A stretch of DNA of 64,000 nucleotides from Acipenser ruthenus (GCF_902713425.1 NC_081243.1:6553345-6617344); one strand, 5' to 3'; shown: positions 1 to 9,209, counted from the first letter of the stretch. A program made the numbers and translations. The notes: generated from the sequence alone by a model not told the origin.

Positions 1-86
1 CTTCTTCTTCTTTTTTACTTTATGTATAGAATAACAGCAGCACGCACCTGCCTTCAATCAGTAAAAAACAAAACAAAAAAAAAAAT

Positions 87-158
87 CTCCCCGTCGGGGA
101 ATTGAACCCCGGTCTCCCGCGTGACAGGCGGGGATACTGACCACTATACTAACGAGGA
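87..158 (-). tRNA. tRNA-Asp (GTC), array unit 1
   Basis: A 72-base cloverleaf with acceptor TCCTCGT, anticodon loop CTGTCAC giving GTC, and T-loop TTCAATT inside a perfect CGGGG/CCCCG stem. It matches the vertebrate tRNA-Asp consensus throughout. The 3' flank (plus strand 61-86) is A-rich, so the transcript would meet a T-run. It is likely functional. Confidence 0.95.
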
Positions 159-290
159 AAGCACGCGCTACCTGCCAATATGGCAACGCATTTAGTTGCA
201 AAACGTCTAAGTCAAAACTGCCTTCTGAGCTTAATGTCGGTTTACGGATCGAAAACAGTATAGTACAAAACAAAACAAAAAAAGAAATTC

Positions 291-362
291 GGGCTCGTCC
301 GGGATTTCAACCCGGGACCTCTCGCACCCAAAGCGAGAATCATACCCCTAGACCAACGAGCC
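291..362 (-). tRNA. tRNA-Pro (TGG), array unit 1, T-loop variant
   Basis: A 72-base tRNA-Pro with acceptor GGCTCGT/ACGAGCC, anticodon loop TTTGGGT (TGG) and discriminator C. One base of the T-loop differs from all other copies: the nearly invariant C56 of TTCAAAT is G here. That base is part of the B box and of the D-loop contact, so this copy may be weakly transcribed or poorly folded. Confidence 0.88.
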
Positions 363-766
363 AGCTGCCGGTCTTGTCCGGCGGCCGACACGTGATACAG
401 TCTCTGTCAGCAAAATAAGTGCAGCGTGACCAGTGACCCGTTCCGGAATGCTGCTGGCACCTCAGAGGAGGGGGGCTTAATACTCGCCAACGCAACCTTC
501 TTTATTTTTTGGCATTCTTATAGTGCTGTTTCTTTTTTTCTTTTTTTTTAATTCGCAGCACGGAAACTAGGATTCACATGTGTTTCACGTAACACTTTTT
601 CAATTCATTCATCTGGTCACAGTGTTTTACCGCTACAGCAGGACCCGGCAATGCTTTTAATACAATCGGCATTAAAAGCTGCCACGGCAGTGGAGAACTG
701 CACGAGTACTCTCGCTCTCATTTCAGACAAGGGGGTTTGAATTGCCTTTTAGCCGCTCTCGCTCAC

Positions 767-1055
767 GCCGGGCGCCGTGGCGTGTGTCTGTAATCCCAGC
801 TACAGGGGGAGGTTGAGGCTGGCGGATCGCTTGAGCACGGGAGCTCTGTGCTGCCGATCGGGAGTCCGCACTTAGCACGGCATCGACATGGCATTTCTGA
901 GGGAGCTCGTGAATGCCAGGTCGTCTAAGGAGGGGTGAACCGGCCCAGGTCGGGAACGGAGCAGGTCAAAACCCCCGTGTCGCACCAGTAGTGGGACTGC
1001 TCCTGTGAGCGGACGTTGCAGTGCATCCTTTGCAAAACAACGAAACCCAGCCTCC
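767..1055 (+). ncRNA. 7SL (SRP) RNA, array unit 1, shortened copy
   Basis: This is the RNA scaffold of the signal recognition particle. The 5' Alu domain begins GCCGGGCGCCGTGGCG and the S domain is present around 925-1005, with CTAAGGAGGGGTGAACCGG and the GGAGCAGGTCAAAACC segment. A T-run at 1056-1062 would terminate Pol III. The gene is 289 bases against 301 for the other two copies. Twelve bases are absent at about 853, at the junction of the Alu and S domains. The presence of a full S domain separates it from Alu-type SINEs. It is probably a damaged copy. Confidence 0.9.
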
Positions 1056-1356
1056 TTTTTTTCTATTTATTTTTTGAAGTACATGCTGACTAACTGATCC
1101 ATTCCAAACATATCAGAACGAAATCCCACCTAAACTACTTTCCTCATTCATAGCGACCGCTTCTCGATGCCCATAGAAATGCTAGCCGACAGTTAAAGAA
1201 GTCAGACGGCCCAAACAGGCAACAGCACACAGCTCGGAGACACGGCAAAATTACAGTGCTCTCGACAGGTACACCCAATAGAAAAACGTCTCCCAACAGA
1301 ACAGCTAGGTCTGCACTTCTTTGGAAACTCGGGGGACCAAAACAATTGCAGGCGCT

Positions 1357-1428
1357 GGCTCGTTGGTCTAGGGGTATGATTCTCGCTTAGGGTGCGAGAG
1401 GTCCCGGGTTCAAATCCCGGACGAGCCC
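1357..1428 (+). tRNA. tRNA-Pro (AGG), array unit 1
   Basis: A 72-base tRNA-Pro on the plus strand with anticodon loop TTAGGGT (AGG), intact acceptor GGCTCGT/ACGAGCC, and T-arm CCGGG-TTCAAAT-CCCGG. A TTTTT terminator starts at 1431. It reads the CCU/CCC box by wobble, while minus-strand copies carry TGG. Confidence 0.95.
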
Positions 1429-1509
1429 GTTTTTAATTCTTTTGTACTACACTTTTCCAATTACTATGCATTGCCGATACGCACGCTCAAATTCCATGAA
1501 CAACAAAAT

Positions 1510-1704
1510 CACAGTGACCAAGGGCTGATTGCACAATGGTTAAACGAGGACTGCAGTCTTTGTTGAGTCTGCAAAGCAACTGCTTATGCATTAAACACAA
1601 TTCTGACGTAACAGACTATAAAACCATTCAGCATCGAGTTTCTGTAGTTTATACAGCACTGTTTATTTTGGTAACGCATGTGCTTGTTTTTTTTTTTTTT
1701 TTTG
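1510..1704 (+). other. Conserved spacer with TATA box and T-run, no known gene
   Basis: This stretch between tRNA-Pro(+) and tRNA-Gly(+) is retained almost base for base in unit 3 (10283-10468). It contains TGACGTAA, then TATAAAA at 1617-1623, and a run of 18 T at 1687-1704. A TATA box about 65 bases before a T-run could fit a very short type-3 Pol III transcript. I do not recognise an snRNA, Y RNA or vault RNA, and conservation may just reflect recent duplication of the array. Confidence 0.35.
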
Positions 1705-1878
1705 GTATGTAGTTTAAAACAACCACAAAACTAGTGTAACAGATGGGCACTTTGTAGGTACAATTGTTTGTGTACATGTACAATCTAGCACTAGAACGGG
1801 TTAATTCTTTTCACACTGCACGAGATGCTGCTAATACATTACCTACCTCAAGCAAACCTCAAACAAACATCAAGCAAG

Positions 1879-1949
1879 CCATTGGTGGTTCAGTGGTAGA
1901 ATTCTCGCCTGCCACGCGGGAGGCCCGGGTTCGATTCCCGAACAATGCA
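1879..1949 (+). tRNA. tRNA-Gly (GCC), array unit 1, damaged acceptor
   Basis: The body is a standard tRNA-Gly with anticodon loop CTGCCAC (GCC) and T-arm GGTTCGATTCC. Both strands of the acceptor stem differ from the consensus: the 5' end reads CCATTGG rather than GCATTGG, and the 3' strand reads AACAATGC rather than GCCAATGC. Several pairs are lost, so it is probably a pseudogene or poorly processed. Confidence 0.8.
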
Positions 1950-2022
1950 ACCTTCTTTTTTCTTGTACTTGATGTATACAATTACAGCCACACGCACCTG
2001 CCTTCAATCAGTAAAAAAAAAA

Positions 2023-2027
<5 letters not shown>

Positions 2028-2060
<33 letters not shown>
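2028..2060. repeat. (AT)n microsatellite next to tRNA-Asp
   Basis: An A-rich tract turns into an AT dinucleotide run directly abutting the 3' end of the second tRNA-Asp. In the other units this spot is a plain A-run, which serves as the terminator of the minus-strand gene. Confidence 0.9.
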
Positions 2061-2063
<3 letters not shown>

Positions 2064-2132
2064 CTCGTCGGTGAATTGAACCCCGGTCTCCCGCGTGACA
2101 GGCGGGGATACTGACCACTATACTAACGAGGA
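2061..2132 (-). tRNA. tRNA-Asp (GTC), array unit 2
   Basis: 72 bases with anticodon GTC. Relative to unit 1 the acceptor is changed to a fully Watson-Crick ACGAGGA strand, while one T-stem pair is lost (CGGGG against CACCG). The usual T-run terminator downstream is replaced by an AT microsatellite, so 3' end formation may differ. Confidence 0.88.
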
Positions 2133-2265
2133 AGGCACGCGCTACCTGCCAATATGGCAACGCATTTAGTTGCAAAGCGTCTAAGTCAAAACTGCCTGCT
2201 GAGCTTAATGTCGGTTTACGGATCGAAAACAGTATAGTACAAAACAATTTAAAAAAAAAAAAAAC

Positions 2266-2337
2266 GGGCTTGCCCGGGATTTGAACCCGGGACCTCTCGC
2301 ACCCAAAGCGAGAATCATACCCCTAGACCAACGAGCC
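2266..2337 (-). tRNA. tRNA-Pro (TGG), array unit 2
   Basis: 72 bases, anticodon loop TTTGGGT (TGG), intact T-loop TTCAAAT. The 3' acceptor strand reads GCAAGCC instead of ACGAGCC, which weakens the stem at two positions. It is otherwise identical to the consensus of the array. Confidence 0.9.
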
Positions 2338-2525
2338 AGCTGCCGGTTTTATCTGGCGGCCGACGCGTGATACAGTCTCTGACAGCAAAATAAGTGCAGC
2401 GTGACCAGTGTCCCGTTCCGTCTGCCGGTGCGGAATGCTTCTGGCACCTCAGAGGAGGGGGGCTTAATACTCGCCAACGCAACCTTCTTTATTTTTTGCA
2501 TTCTTATAGTGCTGTTTCTTTTTTT

Positions 2526-2561
<36 letters not shown>

Positions 2562-2774
2562 CGCTGCACGGAAACTAGGATTCACGTGTGTTTCACGTAA
2601 CACTTTTTCAATTCATTCATCTGGTCACAGTGTTTTACCGTTACAGCAGGACCCGGCAATGCTTTTAATGGAATCGGCATTAAAAGCTGCCACGTCAGTG
2701 GAGAACTGCACGAGTACTCTCACTCTCCTTTCAGACAAGGGGATTTGAATTGCCTTCTAGCCGCTCTCGCTCAC

Positions 2775-3075
2775 GCCGGGCGCCGTGGCGTGTGTCTGTA
2801 ATCCCAGCTACAGGGGCAGGTTGAGGCTGGCGGATCGCTTGAGCACGGGAGCTCTGTGCTGCAACTGGCTGTGCCGATCGGGAGTCCGCACTTAGCACGG
2901 CATCGACATGGCTTTTCTGGGGGAGCTCGTGAATGCCAGGTCGTCTAAGGAGGGGTGAACTGGCCCAGGTCGGGAACGGAGCAAGTCAAAACCCCCGTGT
3001 CGCACCAGTAGTGGGACTGCTCCTGTGAGCGGACGTTGCAGTGCATCATTTGCAAAACAACGAAACCCAGCCTCC
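2775..3075 (+). ncRNA. 7SL (SRP) RNA, array unit 2
   Basis: A full-length 301-base 7SL gene, the same size as the vertebrate RNA. The Alu domain starts GCCGGGCGCC and includes TGTAATCCCAGCTAC. The S domain holds the helix 6 region CCAGGTCGTCTAAGG and the helix 8 region with GTCGGGAACGGAGCAAGTC. A T-run follows at 3076. Two bases in the S domain (GAACTGG and GCAAGTC) differ from copy 3. About 80 bases upstream, TGACGTGG on the minus strand resembles the ATF/CRE site known in vertebrate 7SL promoters. SRP RNA acts in the cytosol in targeting ribosomes to the ER. Confidence 0.94.
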
Positions 3076-3382
3076 TTTTTTTCTATTTATTTTTTGAAGT
3101 ACATGCTGCCTAACTGATCCATTCCAAACATATCAAAACGAAATCCCACCTAAACTACTTTCCTCATTTATAGCGACCGCTTCTCGATGACAATAGAAAT
3201 GCTAGCTGCCAGTTAAAGAAGTCAGACGGCCCAAACAGGCAACAGCATACAGCTCGGAGACACAGCAAAATTACAGTGCTCTCGACAGGTACACCCAATA
3301 TCAACGTGTCTCCCATCTAACAGGCCAGGTCTGCACTTCTTTGGAAACTCGGGGGACCAAAACCAAAACCGCAGTGGACGCT

Positions 3383-3454
3383 GGCTCGTTGGTCTAGGGG
3401 TATGATTCTCGCCTTGGGTGCGAGAGGTCCCGGGTTCAAATCCCGGACGAGCCC
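3383..3454 (+). tRNA. tRNA-Pro (TGG), array unit 2, plus strand
   Basis: 72 bases with anticodon loop CTTGGGT (TGG). The plus-strand copies of the other units read TTAGGGT (AGG), so the same array slot carries two different proline anticodons. All stems pair, and TTTTT follows at 3457. Confidence 0.94.
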
Positions 3455-3586
3455 GTTTTTAATTCTTTTCTATTACACTTTTCCAATTACTGTGCATTGC
3501 CGATACGCACGCTCAGATTCCACGAACAACAATATCACAGCAGCACGCACCTGCCTTCAATCAGTAAAAAAAAAAAAAAAAAAAAT

Positions 3587-3658
3587 CTCCCCGTCGGGGA
3601 ATTGAACCCCGGTCTCCCGCGTGACAGGCGGGGATACTGACCACTATACTAACGAGGA
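3587..3658 (-). tRNA. tRNA-Asp (GTC), array unit 3
   Basis: A 72-base gene identical in sequence to the unit 1 copy: anticodon GTC, CGGGG/CCCCG T-stem, and a long A-run on the plus strand just 3' of the gene as terminator. It is likely functional. Confidence 0.95.
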
Positions 3659-3789
3659 AGGCACGCGCTACCTGCCAATATGGCAACGCATTTAGTTGCA
3701 AAGCGTCTAAGTCAAAACTGCCTGCTGAGCTTAATGTCGGTTTACGGATCGAAAACAGTATAGTACAAAACAATTAAAAAAAAAAAAAC

Positions 3790-3862
3790 GGGCTCGTCCG
3801 GGATTTGAACCCGGGATCTCTCGCACCCAAAAGCGAGAATCATACACCTAGACCAACGAGCC
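3790..3862 (-). tRNA. tRNA-Pro-like with an 8-base anticodon loop
   Basis: 73 bases rather than 72. The extra base sits in the anticodon loop, which reads TTTTGGGT between CTCGC and GCGAG, giving eight loop bases. One D-loop base also differs from the other copies. The acceptor and T-arm are intact. In bacteria and yeast, proline tRNAs with an extra loop base can act as +1 frameshift suppressors. Here it is more likely a drifting copy. Confidence 0.85.
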
Positions 3863-3999
3863 AGCTGCCGGTTTTATCTGGCGGCCGACGCGTGATACAG
3901 TCTCTGGCAGCAAAATAAGTGCAGCGTGACCAGTGTCCCGTTTCGTCTGCCGGTGTGGAATGCTTCTGGCACCTCAGAGGAGGGGGGCTTAATACTCGC

Positions 4000-5197
4000 T
4001 GTACGGTTGGTCGAGTGATCTTATGGTGTAGTGCAGAACGGCAGAAAAAGGTAGACAGACAAGTTGAGTCGATAGAGGATTTGTCCAAACTTTATTTGGA
4101 ATAAAGTGGCCCAGTGCAACAAACAAACTCCACCAAAAATAACTAACTTATTTTGTTTTCTTTAACATACAAAAAAAAAAAAAATAGTTAAACAAACCAA
4201 ACTTCTTTTAGTAGGCTAAAACTATTACCTCCAGCATTATACGCTGTACCTGATACCAGCTATCCCCCTCCTCTCTCCAACTGAATCCCTTTATAGAGCC
4301 ACCCATCTGTAACTCCTCCCCTGGGACTCAACCAAGATTACTAAAACCCCATTCATAAGTTACCATACAAAATATACTTTATCATTAAATATCAATAACT
4401 AGTATAAACATTAAAATTCAAATCTTGCAGAAATTATTGCCCAAACCCATAACTAAATAGCATGTGGCTTAGTTTACATAATAACTACTCCCCCCTGCTA
4501 CTACTGGGTGCATCCAAAGGTCCAGCTATTAACAGCAATATGGTAAATAAAACTCAAAGTGCCCGCATTACATCACTTTTGGTAACCCGAAGTTATATTA
4601 GTCTCCGCCCACAAAATGGCGCCTTCTATCTCCACCCTCCTGCTGAATGGTAAGTATTTCTAATCTTCTTTTTTTTCTTTAAATTAGTCTTTATTTAAAA
4701 TAGTTAATTTTAAAACACCACAACAATCCTCCGTGCAACTAACAGCAAGAAAATATGTGCAAATATACCGTACATTTATTTAAGCTTTGCGCGTGCTAAT
4801 GCTGATCGCACAGCAAGCGGAAAAATGTCCACCTTTCCCTGTTTGCTGGGAGATTAAACTGCATTCAGCACACATTAATTTATTTATTTATGTTTTTAAC
4901 TTAACCTTTCTGTTCTGGCCTGTTTTCTTTTCCCCTCCATCACCACCATCATTACCCCGTGTATCACGGCCCTTCACCATACAAAGGTAAGTGTTTTTTT
5001 TTTTTTTAACCACACAATACAATACATTAGTACAAAATGAAACCATGCTGTCCCCGTCTCAACAACGGTATTTATTTCTTTCATCGTTGCCGGGTTACAA
5101 CAAATAGTCCAAGTTCAATCGAGCTGTAAATAAGTATTTCAGCATCCCGATATCATTCCATACACAGTTCACATGGGACGGACGCGGCACCGTCACA
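4000..5197 (-). repeat. Left LTR (3' LTR of the element)
   Basis: 1198 bases, nearly identical to 8002-9209, starting TGT and ending ACA on the plus strand. It is bordered on the outside by the CTCGC target duplication and on the inside by the purine-rich tract. Confidence 0.93.
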
Positions 5198-5212
5198 TTT
5201 CCCCCCCCTTTA
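5198..5212 (-). other. Polypurine tract
   Basis: A run of pyrimidines on the plus strand (purines, A/G only, on the element strand) directly inside the left LTR. This is the standard position for plus-strand priming in LTR retrotransposons. Confidence 0.8.
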
Positions 5213-5214
5213 AC

Positions 5215-5340
5215 CTTTCTCGGGTTTCTCTGGAATTCGAGAGAGGTAATCTGCAGTAACATTCTGCTTCCCAGCTTTGTAAACCACCTCAAATGAGAAT
5301 GGCTGTAGGCTCAGGTACCATCGGGTGATCCGGGCATTCG
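5215..5340 (-). other. RNase H C-terminal tail of the LTR element
   Basis: One reading frame here, different from that of the main coding region, reads like the end of a retroelement RNase H, with the familiar VVYKAG and NVTADYLSR motifs. It lies after the integrase part, which supports the integrase-first order of Gmr1-like elements. It is a fossil fragment. Confidence 0.65.
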
Positions 5341-7895
5341 AATCCTTGGGGCGACTCCCATTCCTCTTTCAAGACATCCAAGGGACCCCTCACCTGCCTG
5401 CCAAACAGCAACTCAAAAGGGGAGAATCCAGTAGATGCCTCAGGGACTTCACGATAAGCAAATAATAAGTATGGTAACCATTGATCCCAGTCGGAACCAG
5501 TATCTCTCACAAATTTTCCCAGCATGCTCTTCAGTGTTCGATTAAACCTTTCTACCAGGCCATCAGTCTGAGGATGGTAAGGGGTGGTCTTAATTGCTTT
5601 AATCCACAGCAAATGGTAAACTTGTTTGAGCAAATCAGATCTAAAATTAGTACCTTGATCTGTTAATATCTCTCGTGGTATGCCTACCCTGGAAAACAGC
5701 TGCAACAGTACAGATGCCACCTGTCTTGCCTTCACATTTTTCAAAGGGAAAACCTCAGGATAACGAGTCAAATAATCACAAATTACCAACATAAACCGGT
5801 TACCTGACCGACTCCTTTCTAAAGGGCCAACCACATCCATAGCCACCCTTTCAAAAGGAACCTCAATTACAGGTAAATATATTAGTGGTGCTTTACTAGC
5901 TTTCCCCACTCCACAAGCTACCTGACATTCTGGACATGAACGTATATAATCTCCTACCTCCTTGTACAAACCTGGCCAAAAAAATCTGTGCGCAATTCGA
6001 GCTAAAGTTTTTTGTGTACCCAAATGGCCTGCCCATGGAATGGTATGTCCTAAAGATAAAATCCTATTTCTCAGTTCCAGTGTTATAACCAGCTGAGACC
6101 CCTCCTCTGACTGTCTATACAACAAACCCTTGTCTAGTACATAACATTCTCCCCTCCACCCAGTGTTCTCCTTACCTCCCTTCTCCACTTGGTCAAAGAG
6201 AGACTGCAAAGTACTATCTGCTTTCTGTAACTCTCCCAAATTAGTGGGTACTTCAAAATCATCCCCGGCCATATGCTCCTTAGGTAACTCCACCTGCCTG
6301 TTTTTTATGGCATATTTTAATTTTTCAGTTCTCCGCTGTCTTTTGCTCTTCCGTACCCTGGTACTACCCTCCTCTAACTCTGCATGAAAGAATGGCATGT
6401 CTTGCAATGACGTAACTCCTGGTTCTAACCGCCTACTTTTAGACCGTGTAACCACTACATTACAGGGCTGGACCTGTTGCACCAGCTTCCCAAGAATAGG
6501 AATATCCTGGCCCAACAAAACTTGATATGGCAGTTCCTTCACTATACCCACAGTGACTAAAAAAGTTTGTCCCTCTATACCTAAATAAACATCAGCTGTA
6601 GGATAACCTTTTACGTCCCCATGCACACACCTAATTCCTAGAGCAGCCCCCTCATTGAAACAATCACTAGAAACTAATCCTTCCTTCACCAGTGTCTGGG
6701 AGCTTCCGGTATCTAATATAGCGTGTACCTTCTTTCCATTCAAGGCTATCTCAGTTATCTGTTCCAACCCCCTTCTCCTATCTCCCTCCTCACTAGGTCT
6801 GGGCACATAACTAACATTTGATGGCTTTTCTTTTCTTAATGGGCAACTTGGCTTAATATGTCCTTCTTTTCCACAATTATAACATATTATTTTCTTATCA
6901 ACTTTACCACTTTGCATGGGATATGTATTAATTCTACTAAATTGACCAACACCCTGTCCCGGTCCCTCAGACTTACCCGGTCCTGTAGAGCTCGACCCAC
7001 GGGCGTAGGAATAGATCTTATATCCTCTCCGAGCTGATACAAACACATCTGCTAGCCGCGCTGCCTCCCGAGCTGTTGCTGGATCATGTTCTTTAATCCA
7101 GATCCTCACTTCTGTATTAATCATACGTAGAAACTGTTCCAAGATTATTAGTTCTCCTATCTCCTCTTTGGTATGTTTCTCTGGCTGTATCCACTTCTTA
7201 TACTGCTCTTCCAATCGCACATAGAGCTCCTTTGGTGTCTCTCCTTTCAATATTTCTGCAGACCGGAACCGCTGTCTGTAAGTGTCGGAGTTAATCTCAT
7301 ATTTTTTTAAAATTGCCTTTTTCACTTTATCATAGTCCGTGGTGTCTTCAATATTCATGGCTACAAAAGCACTACGAGCCTTTCCTGTGAGTAATGCAAC
7401 TAAACGTATGGCCCAGTTTCCTTTATCCCACAAACAAGCAGTGGCTACTCTTTCAAAGGTGGTCAAAAACTGCTCAATGTCATCTTTATCTTCCAATTTT
7501 TGTAATTTTGGGTCTCTCCAGTCACATCTTGGACCTCTCCCTGGCTCTGTAACATGTTCCGAATCTCCGAAAGTGTTGTCTCTGCTGCCTGTTTCCTCAT
7601 GCTCCCTTTGAAGACCTCTCGCCACCTCCACTTGCAGCTGCCCAAACTGATGCTGTATGATCTTCCATCTTTGTTCTTGTCTTGCTTCTTCTCTTTCCAT
7701 ACGCTCCTCTCTCCTCTCCTGAGCTTGGAGGTATGTGTTAAACATTCCAGCGAGCTCTGCCATTCCTGGCTCCCGACTGGTGGCTGAAACTGGCCTTGGG
7801 CCCTCAGACTCTGTGGTCACCTGGGCTGCAGCCATCTCCACTTCCCCAGTCTCCTCTGCCGCAGTCTCCTCTAGTTGGCGCCGTTTTGCTGGCAT
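5289..7895 (-). CDS. Gag-protease-integrase polyprotein of the Gmr1-type element
   Basis: One open frame of 868 residues. Residues about 130-300 form a capsid-like segment with strong likeness to the SCAN domain (LKKYEI, YRQRFR, HTKEEIGELIILEQFL). A CCHC knuckle (CYNCGKEGHIKPSC) lies near residue 345. A pepsin-like protease with ILDTGSSQTLV follows at about 400. Then comes an integrase with its HHCC zinc-binding region (SCPECQ) and catalytic core (MDVVGP, TDQGTNF, and the YHPQTDGLVERFNRT segment). SCAN domains of vertebrate zinc-finger proteins are known to derive from Gmr1-like Gag. The frame looks whole, which fits a recent insertion. Confidence 0.9.
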   Translation of the reverse strand: MPAKRRQLEETAAEETGEVEMAAAQVTTESEGPRPVSATSREPGMAELAGMFNTYLQAQERREERMEREEARQEQRWKIIQHQFGQLQVEVARGLQREHEETGSRDNTFGDSEHVTEPGRGPRCDWRDPKLQKLEDKDDIEQFLTTFERVATACLWDKGNWAIRLVALLTGKARSAFVAMNIEDTTDYDKVKKAILKKYEINSDTYRQRFRSAEILKGETPKELYVRLEEQYKKWIQPEKHTKEEIGELIILEQFLRMINTEVRIWIKEHDPATAREAARLADVFVSARRGYKIYSYARGSSSTGPGKSEGPGQGVGQFSRINTYPMQSGKVDKKIICYNCGKEGHIKPSCPLRKEKPSNVSYVPRPSEEGDRRRGLEQITEIALNGKKVHAILDTGSSQTLVKEGLVSSDCFNEGAALGIRCVHGDVKGYPTADVYLGIEGQTFLVTVGIVKELPYQVLLGQDIPILGKLVQQVQPCNVVVTRSKSRRLEPGVTSLQDMPFFHAELEEGSTRVRKSKRQRRTEKLKYAIKNRQVELPKEHMAGDDFEVPTNLGELQKADSTLQSLFDQVEKGGKENTGWRGECYVLDKGLLYRQSEEGSQLVITLELRNRILSLGHTIPWAGHLGTQKTLARIAHRFFWPGLYKEVGDYIRSCPECQVACGVGKASKAPLIYLPVIEVPFERVAMDVVGPLERSRSGNRFMLVICDYLTRYPEVFPLKNVKARQVASVLLQLFSRVGIPREILTDQGTNFRSDLLKQVYHLLWIKAIKTTPYHPQTDGLVERFNRTLKSMLGKFVRDTGSDWDQWLPYLLFAYREVPEASTGFSPFELLFGRQVRGPLDVLKEEWESPQGFECPDHPMVPEPTAILI

Positions 7896-7981
7896 TCTAC
7901 TGACTGCTGCCGTTCTCCCACTTTAACTTGCCTTCTGTAGTCTTTTCGTGCCATTTACTTTCTGCTACCAATCACTGGAAC

Positions 7982-7999
7982 ATCCCACCGCTGCCACCA
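7982..7999 (-). other. Primer-binding site, tRNA-Leu
   Basis: Three bases inside the right (5') LTR, the plus strand reads ATCCCACCGCTGCCACCA. This is the 3' end of a vertebrate tRNA-Leu plus CCA, so the element strand is complementary to it. This identifies the primer tRNA and the orientation of the element. Confidence 0.88.
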
Positions 8000-8001
8000 T
8001 T

Positions 8002-9209
8002 TGTAGGGTTGGTCGAGTGATCTTATGGTGTAGTGCAGAACGGCAGAAAAAGGTAGACAGACAAGTTGAGTCGATAGAGGATTTGTCCAAACTTTATTTG
8101 GAATAAAGTGGCCCAGTGCAACAAACAAACGCCACCAAAAATAACTAACTTATTTTGTTTTCTTTAACATACAAAAAAAAAAAAAATAGTTAAACAAACC
8201 AAACTTCTTTTAGTAGGCTAAAACTATTACCTCCAGCATTATACGCTGTACCTGAAACCAGCTATCCCCCTCCTCTCTCCAACTGAATCCCTTTATAGAG
8301 CCACCCATCTGTAACTCCTCCCCTGGGACTCAACCAAGATTACTAAAACCCCATTCATAAGTTACCATACAAATATACTTTACCATTAAATATCAATAAC
8401 TAGTATAAACATTAAAATTCAAATCTTGCAGAAATTATTGCCCAAACCCATAACTAAATAGCATGTGGCTTAGTTTACATAATAACTACTCCCCCCTGCT
8501 ACTACTGGGTGCATCCAAAGGTCCAGCTATTAACAGCAATACGGTAAATAAAACTCAAAGTGCCCGCATTACATCACTTTTGGTAACCCGAAGTTATATT
8601 AGTCTCCGCCCACAAAATGGCGCCTTCTATCTCCACCCTCCTGCTGAATGGTAAGTATTTCTAATCTTCTTTTTTTTCTTTAAATTAGTCTTTATTTAAA
8701 ATAGTTAATTTTAAAACACCACAACAATCCTCCGTGCAACTAACAGCAAGAAAATATGTGCAAATATACCGTACATTTATTTAAGCTTTGCGCGTGCTAA
8801 TGCTGATCGCACAGCAAGCGGAAAAATGTCCACCTTTCCCAGTTTGCTGGGAGATTAAACTGCATTCAGCACGCATTAATTTATTTATTTATGTTTTTAA
8901 CTTAACCTTTCTGTTCTGGCCTGTTTTCTTTTCCCCTCCATCACCACCATCATTACCCCGTGTATCACGGCCCTTCACCATACAAAGGTAAGTGTTTTTT
9001 TTTTTTATTTTTTTTTTTTAACCACACAATACAATACATTAGTACAAAATGAAACCATGCTGTCCCCGTCTCAACAACGGTATTTATTTCTTTCATCGTT
9101 GCCGGGTTACAACAAATAGTCCAAGTTCAATCGAGCTGTAAATAAGTATTTCAGCATCCCGATATCATTCCATACACAGTTCACATGGGACGGACGCGGC
9201 ACCGTCACA
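8002..9209 (-). repeat. Right LTR (5' LTR of the element)
   Basis: 1208 bases, nearly identical to 4000-5197. The small length difference lies mainly in homopolymer T tracts. It is followed by the CTCGC target duplication and then by ordinary array sequence. Confidence 0.93.

Larger units (their letters stand above)
4000..9209 (-). mobile_element. Young Ty3/Gypsy LTR retrotransposon of Gmr1 type (SCAN-like Gag)
   Basis: The element runs on the minus strand and is bounded by two direct LTRs of about 1.2 kb beginning TG and ending CA. It is flanked on both sides by the 5-base duplication CTCGC (3995-3999 and 9210-9214), and the flanking array sequence is continuous once it is removed. A primer-binding site matching the 3' end of tRNA-Leu lies next to the right LTR, and a purine-rich tract lies next to the left LTR. 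Parts seen in order are Gag, CCHC knuckle, protease, integrase and a short RNase H tail. I do not recognise a reverse transcriptase part. Integrase ahead of the RNase H tail is the order known for Gmr1-like elements. The LTRs differ by about 7 substitutions (roughly 0.6 percent, counted by eye), so insertion is recent. It appears non-autonomous. Confidence 0.9.

Noticed and set aside
767-3075. Alu-like SINEs
   Set aside because: The 5' end resembles Alu, but the complete SRP S domain follows, the length is about 300 bases, and the genes sit in a fixed place in each array unit. These are 7SL RNA genes.
4462-4990. Small plus-strand ORFs within the LTRs (also at 8463-8991)
   Set aside because: They lie in LTR sequence, opposite to the element's coding strand, with no protein likeness.
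5481-7926. Plus-strand ORFs over the LTR element's coding region
   Set aside because: Antisense shadows of the Gag-protease-integrase frame.
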